Assembly: GCA_964389025.1 (NCBI GenBank)
Contig: CAYMCQ010000045.1
Coordinates: 1 to 31,955 of the forward strand
DNA: 31,955 nucleotides
Reading direction: 5' to 3'
Source of the DNA: CAYMCQ01 sp964389025
Lineage (GTDB): Bacteria > Verrucomicrobiota > Verrucomicrobiia > Limisphaerales > CAYMCQ01
The notes below the pieces were generated by a model that saw only the letters and a list, made by a program, of their open reading frames with translations, was not told the DNA's origin and did not search any database. Both the position numbers and the translations under genes were made by a program. Below, in pieces: positions 31,680 to 31,955 of the stretch (position 1 is its first letter; each line of letters starts with the position of its first letter).

Positions 31680-31955
31680 CTACGTTTCCCGCGGCCTGCG
31701 CACGACCACTTCCTGCTCTGCCTTGTTTTTCACAATCGTGTTTGCGGGCAGGATGCCGCGCCAGTTTGTGCAGGGATAAATCACGGAGTTTTTGCCGATG
31801 ATGCTGCCGGGGTTCAGCACGGCGTTGCAGCCGATGTCCGCGTGGTCGCCGAGGAGAGCGCCGAATTTGCGCAGGCCGGTGTCGTGCGGCTGGCCATCCA
31901 TCTCGACCATGATGTTTTCAGGCATGAGCTTGAAGTTCGAGAGCACCACGCCCGC
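31680..31955 (-). CDS. Left-handed beta-helix transferase-like protein, C-terminal part (5' end beyond window)
   Basis: Only the last 91 codons are present; the frame is open to the window edge. It shows hexapeptide-type repeats, for example GALLGDHADIGCNAVLNPGSIIGKNSVIYP, with the I-G-x-x-x-x-I spacing of left-handed beta-helix sugar nucleotidyl- or acyltransferases, followed by a short charged tail (VKNKAEQEVVVRRPRET). It could be the C-terminal half of a GlmU-like or related nucleotidyltransferase. It precedes thiH by 42 bases on the same strand. Confidence 0.75.
   Translation of the reverse strand, partial: AGVVLSNFKLMPENIMVEMDGQPHDTGLRKFGALLGDHADIGCNAVLNPGSIIGKNSVIYPCTNWRGILPANTIVKNKAEQEVVVRRPRET

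Noticed and set aside
1..31955. tRNA or rRNA genes
   Set aside because: No cloverleaf-like or rRNA-like stretch was recognised; nearly all the window is protein-coding or palindromic repeat.

Overview
The window is a GC-rich bacterial chromosome segment that most resembles a soil or freshwater verrucomicrobium of the Pedosphaera/Limisphaerales type. The main evidence is a GloVer-type tandem-repeat secreted protein, a long secreted protein with Ig-like repeats, hopanoid and LPS genes together, GTG starts with weak Shine-Dalgarno sites, and many palindromic repeats of the REP/RAYT kind. This assignment is inference from gene content; no rRNA or tRNA is present.

Layout. 1-7.7 kb: hpnH (hopanoid radical SAM enzyme, cut by the left edge) behind a small lipoprotein gene, a TPR/TatT-like secreted protein, an 899-residue Ig-like protein, and a methyltransferase coupled by an ATGA overlap to a carbamoyltransferase. 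7.7-9.6 kb: a second, divergent paralogous methyltransferase and cysC. 9.6-15.2 kb: an LPS-core locus with a methyltransferase, a kinase-fold protein, an unrecognised 398-residue protein, waaG and waaP, and a further kinase facing them. 15.3-18.9 kb: a secreted protein, a membrane-anchored HEAT-repeat protein and a double kinase-domain protein. 18.9-22.5 kb: a PaaK-like acyl-CoA ligase, a small membrane protein and xylB. 22.6-28 kb: the GloVer protein, a DinG-type helicase and a HAD-IIA phosphatase. 28.1-32 kb: a GlpT-like transporter, then thiH, a DUF2071 protein and thiS on the other strand, and a left-handed beta-helix transferase cut by the right edge.

The most striking feature is how palindromic repeats interact with coding sequence. 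A whole RAYT (REP-associated tyrosine transposase) with a REP pair on each side sits inside the dinG helicase gene, in the same orientation and frame, so one uninterrupted frame of 972 codons reads helicase, REPs, RAYT, REPs, helicase. Related repeats lie in frame inside the carbamoyltransferase gene, and a single arm lies in frame inside hpnH. Elsewhere repeat ends supply the TAG stop codons of three genes (waaP, the kinase facing it, and the HAD gene). At least six classes of paired, inverted elements occur in 32 kb, mostly in intergenic gaps.

Functionally the window is strong in envelope work: hopanoid side-chain synthesis, LPS core glycosylation (WaaG) and phosphorylation (WaaP plus three more kinase-fold genes, one with two domains), methylation and carbamoylation, and large secreted repeat proteins.
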